Assembly (NCBI GenBank): GCA_040401595.1
Contig: JBBAOE010000033.1
Span: 1 to 27,899 of the forward strand
Direction: 5' to 3'
DNA: 27,899 nt
From: RFPW01 sp040401595
GTDB lineage: Bacteria > Pseudomonadota > Gammaproteobacteria > Burkholderiales > Burkholderiaceae_E
This document shows, piece by piece, positions 25,017 to 27,899 of this stretch (position 1 is its first letter; every line of letters begins with the position of its first letter). The notes under the pieces were generated by a model. The model had not been told where the DNA came from. It made no database searches and worked only from the letters and a program-made list of their open reading frames with translations. The position numbers were made by a program, and so were the translations under genes.

Positions 25017-25141
25017 CCACGATGACCAGGTGGTGGTGAGGCTGATCGTGCTGAAGGTGATGGCGGTAAAGGCGATCGAGGTAAAGGCGCTCGAGGTGAA
25101 GTCCATCGCGGTGAAGTCCATCGCGGTGAAGTCCATCGCGG
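24949..25141 (+). pseudogene. C-terminal fragment of an ABC transporter ATP-binding protein
   Basis: The frame starting at 24949 reads TGQRIAETFKGLAREGKTVVVVSHDDQ, the stretch of an ABC ATPase between the D-loop region and the H-loop histidine (SHD), as in LolD/MacB-type proteins. Walker A, signature motif and Walker B are absent. After the H-loop the frame becomes a five-residue repeat (VKAIE, VKALE, VKSIA) that runs into gap 2. The FtsX-type permease follows beyond the gap, so ATPase and permease probably belonged to one ABC operon. The fragment is joined upstream to the M20 gene. Confidence 0.7.
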
Positions 25142-25287
25142 NNNNNNNNNNNNNNNNNNNNNNNNNNNNNNNNNNNNNNNNNNNNNNNNNNNNNNNNNNN
25201 NNNNNNNNNNNNNNNNNNNNNNNNNNNNNNNNNNNNNNNNNGGTGAAGTCCATCGCGGTGAAGTCCATCGCGGTGAAGTCCATCGCG
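25036..25287 (+). repeat. 15-bp minisatellite around gap 2
   Basis: Identical copies of GTGAAGTCCATCGCG sit at 25096, 25111 and 25126 left of the gap and at 25243, 25258 and 25273 right of it. Diverged 15-base units precede them at 25036, 25051, 25066 and 25081. The period is divisible by three: the left flank reads VKSIA in the ATPase frame and the right flank reads GEVHR in the permease frame. The copy number is unknown because of the gap. Confidence 0.9.
25142..25241. other. Assembly gap 2 (100 N)
   Basis: Exactly 100 N with the same 15-bp repeat unit on both sides, so the assembly most likely broke in the tandem array. Confidence 0.99.
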
Positions 25288-26002
25288 GGGGCCCCGATGC
25301 ACATGCTCTTGAGATAACGGTCGTGGGCCGGATGAAGCCGACTGGTTCGCCCTGGGATCGCGCCTTGTTGGTGCCGGTGGAACTGGTGTGGTCGCTGCAC
25401 CAGCAGCCAATCGGCAATGCGCCAGACTCGCGGCAGCTTGGCCCCCGTTCAATCCGCAGTTCACGCCCGGTATCCCGGCGGCGGTCGTGCAAACCGACAA
25501 ACTCGCGGTGGCCTACCAGTTGCGCGCCGCCTATACCGGGGTGGAGTCAATGGCGTCTTTTCAGGCGGAGGCGCTGCTGCAGCTGTATGCAGTTCTGGGG
25601 GATGTGCGTCAGTTGATGAGCCTGTTGGCCTTGGTGACGCAGGCGCTGGTGATGCTAGCCATCGTTGCCAGCGTGTTCATTCTGTTTCGATTGCTGGCGC
25701 CGCAGTTCACCACGCTGCGCGCGCTCGGTGCACCGCGTCGCTATGTGTTCGCGGTCGCCTGGGGCTTTACAGCGTTGCTGGTTGGCGTGGGCGTCATGGT
25801 CGGGCTGGCGGGTGGCTACGGACTGTCGTTCGCCATCAGCGCCTGGCTCGCCCGCAGCACGGGTGTCGCCTTGCAACCGAGCCTGGGCCAGTCCGAGCTA
25901 CTCGTGTCGCTGGCGATTTTTGGTACCGGGTTGGCGTTGGCCGCCTTACCCGAATGGCAGATGCACCGCGTGAGCCTGGCCTCGGCGATGAAGGGCGCAT
26001 GA
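25242..26002 (+). pseudogene. FtsX/MacB-type ABC transporter permease, C-terminal part, frameshifted
   Basis: Right of gap 2 one frame reads GPDAHALEITVVGRM and TGSPWDRALLVPVELVW, typical of the periplasmic region of FtsX-like permeases, up to NAPDSRQLGP. The continuation PFNPQFTPGIPAAVV lies in another frame. Adding one C to the C5 run at 25442-25446 would restore a single frame. Membrane segments follow: ALVTQALVMLAIVASVFILF, a long hydrophobic stretch after RYVFAVAWG, and LLVSLAIFGTGLALAALP. The end MKGA with its stop at 26000-26002 looks native. The N-terminal half is missing. A homopolymer sequencing error is as likely as a real mutation. Confidence 0.75.
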
Positions 26003-26031
26003 AATGACAACTTGGCCGTGACAGCGTCGAG

Positions 26032-26139
26032 ATGACCACGGTTGCCGTCATCGACTTCGAGACCACGGGTCTGTCGCCCGCGACGGGCGGCCGCACAACC
26101 GAAATCGCGATCGTTAGTCTGGAAGGCGCCCGAGCCTGA
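26032..26139 (+). pseudogene. N-terminal fragment of a DnaQ-like 3'-5' exonuclease
   Basis: A 35-codon frame starting at ATG 26032 reads MTTVAVIDFETTGLSP, then a TTEIAIVSLEG segment. This is the Exo I motif (DFETTG, with the catalytic Asp and Glu) and the following helix of DEDD-family exonucleases. It stops at 26137-26139, and the DNA continues in a different frame as a DUF1028 gene. All later exonuclease motifs are absent, so this is a remnant or an assembly-join artefact. Confidence 0.65.
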
Positions 26140-26784
26140 CAGCGCCCAGTGGGACAACACCTTTTCCATCGTCGCGCGGGACCCTGCGACAGGCGCTGTT
26201 GGCGGCGCCGTGTCGACCGCTCGGTTGCCGGTGGGCAATCGCGTGTTGCAGGTGGAATTTGGCCTTGGCGCCGTGGCCAGCCAGGCCAACACCAACACGA
26301 TGCTCGCCCGCGATGCACTTGACCGTCTGCGGCTGGGCGCGACGGCCGTGGAAGCCCTCGACGCCGCTCTGCTGGCTGACGAAAAACGCGAGGAGCGGCA
26401 GCGCTCGGTGATGTCGGCCAAAGGGACCCAGGCCGCCTTCACGGGCACGAAGCCCGATGACTCAAGGGTCACATCATTGGCAAGGATGTGGTGGTCGCTG
26501 GCAACATTCTGGTCGGCCGCGAGACCCTCGAGGCCATGGTCGCGGCCTTTGAAAACACTTCCGGCACGCTTGCCGACCGTGTCATGACTGCGCTGGAAGC
26601 AGGGCAAAAAGCTGGCGGTGATCGCCGCGGCAAGATTTCTGCCGCTATTGTGGTGCTCAACGAAGCACCCGCCACCAATAGTGACGCCCGCAACATTGAC
26701 CTGCGAGTCGATAGTAGCAAGGACCCGGTGGGCGAGCTACGCACGCTGTTCGACGCGTACAAGGCAGCGTTCAAGATCAAGTAG
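26120..26784 (+). pseudogene. DUF1028-family (Ntn-hydrolase-like) protein, truncated at the start and frameshifted
   Basis: From about 26120 one frame reads APEPDSAQWDNTFSIVARDP, then VGGAVSTARLPVGNRV, SQANTNTMLARDALDRL and QAAFTGTKPDD, as in exported DUF1028 proteins. The match continues in the next frame with GHIIGKDVVVAGNILVG, ADRVMTALEAGQKAGGDRRG and NIDLRVDSSKDPV to the stop at 26782-26784. The shift lies at about 26459-26468 (after the PDD codons) and fits loss of one base. The native N-terminus with a signal peptide is missing because an exonuclease fragment precedes it. The function of the family is unknown; peptidase-like roles have been suggested. Confidence 0.75.
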
Positions 26785-26790
26785 ACATCC

Positions 26791-27897
26791 TCAAAAAAAG
26801 GATCGCGATACCGGACCCTGCCCAGTACCTGGCGAATCACTTCCTCGGGCCGTGGCTTTTCGTAACACCTCGCCATAGCCCGATGCCAGTTCCATCTGGG
26901 CACCCTGTCCGGCCTCCAGCAACCAGCGGTGCAAACGGGGCAGCTTCCAGCATGGGGTTGCCACGACCAGATGATGCTCAAGATGATAATTGACCCAGTA
27001 GGGTGCAACGATCATTCGGGCAAGCCATCCCGCCCGAGTCGTGCGGGTATTGCGCAAGGGATCATCAGGGTCGCCGACGACCGCGTGTTCGGCGATATTG
27101 CGGATGCGGGTGATCACCTGATACCAGGTCAGAAGCGGCAACAACCACAGCGCAAAATACGCCCAAGCCGCGCCGCACGCCGTTGCGCCGGCGAGCAAGA
27201 CGCTATTGCTGATCCAGAACCCACGTTCGTTCGCGATCAATCGCCACCACGGTGCCCATTGGGAATGCCACTTCCGCATCGGCACAACTCGATTGGCAGG
27301 CTCTGTTGTGCCCAGCACCGTCGTGGCCGGCACCGATGCCGTTGGCGCAACAGCCTTGGGCGATTGCTGCATCGCCGCCCGAATCTGCGCCAGCCTTAGA
27401 CGCAAGGCCGTCTGGCCCAACAGGTCGCGGAGCATTTTGCGGCGAAAACTCTCGCGGGTGATCGGAAACGGCGCGGAAAGGATCAGATCGGGATCCTCGG
27501 GCTGCTGAGTATGTCGATGGTGTTGCAGATGGTAGGGGCGATAGAGTGCAAGGCTGGCAGCAATCGGCGCACCGCAACACCAAGTGCCGACCCAGTCATT
27601 GACTCGGGCCTGTCGAAACAGCAAACGATGGGCAGCGTCGTGCATGAGGATGGCGAGGCCCAGCTGGCGGCCGCCAATGATGACGACGGCCAACACAAAC
27701 GTGAACGGGTTGGGCCATCGAACCACCAGAGCCCCCGCGCCCAGAATGATGATCCAGGCATGCAGTACCAGGAAAAGTCCCATCAGATCGGAGCGCTCGC
27801 GTAAGGCGCGCAATCGATCCGGGCCGATCACCCGATCGAGAGAAAAACCAGAATCGGAACGGCCCGCCAGGGACTGCGCTCCGCTTGCTGCGACATT
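26791..27897 (-). CDS. Fatty acid desaturase family membrane protein, 5' end at the window edge
   Basis: A di-iron membrane desaturase/hydroxylase. Counting from the GTG codon at 27831, the histidine boxes are HDAAH (64-68), HLQHHRHT (about 100-107) and YHLEHH in the C-terminal half. Hydrophobic segments lie at about 17-38, 43-62 and 205-235. A Pro/Ala/Thr-rich insert of about 30 residues lies between the second box and the later membrane span. The frame remains open beyond 27831 to the window edge (reading FSLDRV just ahead of that GTG), so the start may be further upstream; the GTG itself is possible. The substrate could be an acyl lipid or a carotenoid-like compound. It converges with the DUF1028 gene with 6 nt between stops. 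Confidence 0.82.
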   Translation of the reverse strand, partial: NVAASGAQSLAGRSDSGFSLDRVIGPDRLRALRERSDLMGLFLVLHAWIIILGAGALVVRWPNPFTFVLAVVIIGGRQLGLAILMHDAAHRLLFRQARVNDWVGTWCCGAPIAASLALYRPYHLQHHRHTQQPEDPDLILSAPFPITRESFRRKMLRDLLGQTALRLRLAQIRAAMQQSPKAVAPTASVPATTVLGTTEPANRVVPMRKWHSQWAPWWRLIANERGFWISNSVLLAGATACGAAWAYFALWLLPLLTWYQVITRIRNIAEHAVVGDPDDPLRNTRTTRAGWLARMIVAPYWVNYHLEHHLVVATPCWKLPRLHRWLLEAGQGAQMELASGYGEVLRKATARGSDSPGTGQGPVSRSFF

Positions 27898-27899
27898 GG

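Noticed and set aside
24345..25400. Minus-strand frame of 351 aa with AMDFT repeats, resembling a pentapeptide-repeat protein
   Set aside because: The repeat is the complement of the 15-bp minisatellite, the pentapeptide pattern is imperfect, and the frame includes an N-run plus antisense of the M20 peptidase.

Overview
The window is high-GC proteobacterial DNA. A Burkholderiales-like betaproteobacterium fits best, because the terephthalate operon has the Comamonas-type gene order, but taxonomy is an inference. It is a draft scaffold with two 100-N gaps, both flanked by tandem repeats. The last third contains frameshifts and chimeric joins.

Region 1 (3-12354, +) is the most interesting part. 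A giant cadherin-like repeat protein, open at its 5' end, has units of exactly 309 bp. It is followed at once by a TolC-like outer-membrane factor, a secreted HlyD-like adaptor, a GAF-TM-HlyD fusion, a PqqD-like/M50 protease/HlyD fusion and a short SecA-like ATPase. The four junctions within the machinery genes are ATGA overlaps, so these genes look like one translationally coupled operon. The set resembles a type I exporter, but no ABC transporter is present; a SecA-like motor and a multi-pass M50-HlyD protein stand in its place. I propose it is a dedicated exporter for the upstream adhesin. This is the best candidate for an undescribed system.

Region 2 (12827-18221, +) holds single genes: an exported class I methyltransferase, a CapA-like protein with an unrecognised N-terminal domain, a PaiB-family FMN-binding protein and a medium/long-chain acyl-CoA ligase.

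Region 3 (18419-23582, -) reads RidA-like, tphC, tphA2, tphA3, tphB, tphA1. This is a complete terephthalate uptake and dioxygenation set giving protocatechuate, with tight or overlapping junctions. No tphR-type regulator is visible in the window.

Region 4 (23806-26784, +) is damaged. It holds an M20 peptidase whose signal peptide spans a gap in a hexamer repeat, an ABC ATPase tail joined to it at a 12-13 nt shared sequence, a 15-bp minisatellite around the second gap, a frameshifted FtsX-type permease, a 35-codon DnaQ-like exonuclease fragment and a frameshifted DUF1028 gene. A fatty-acid desaturase (26791 to the right edge, -) closes the window.
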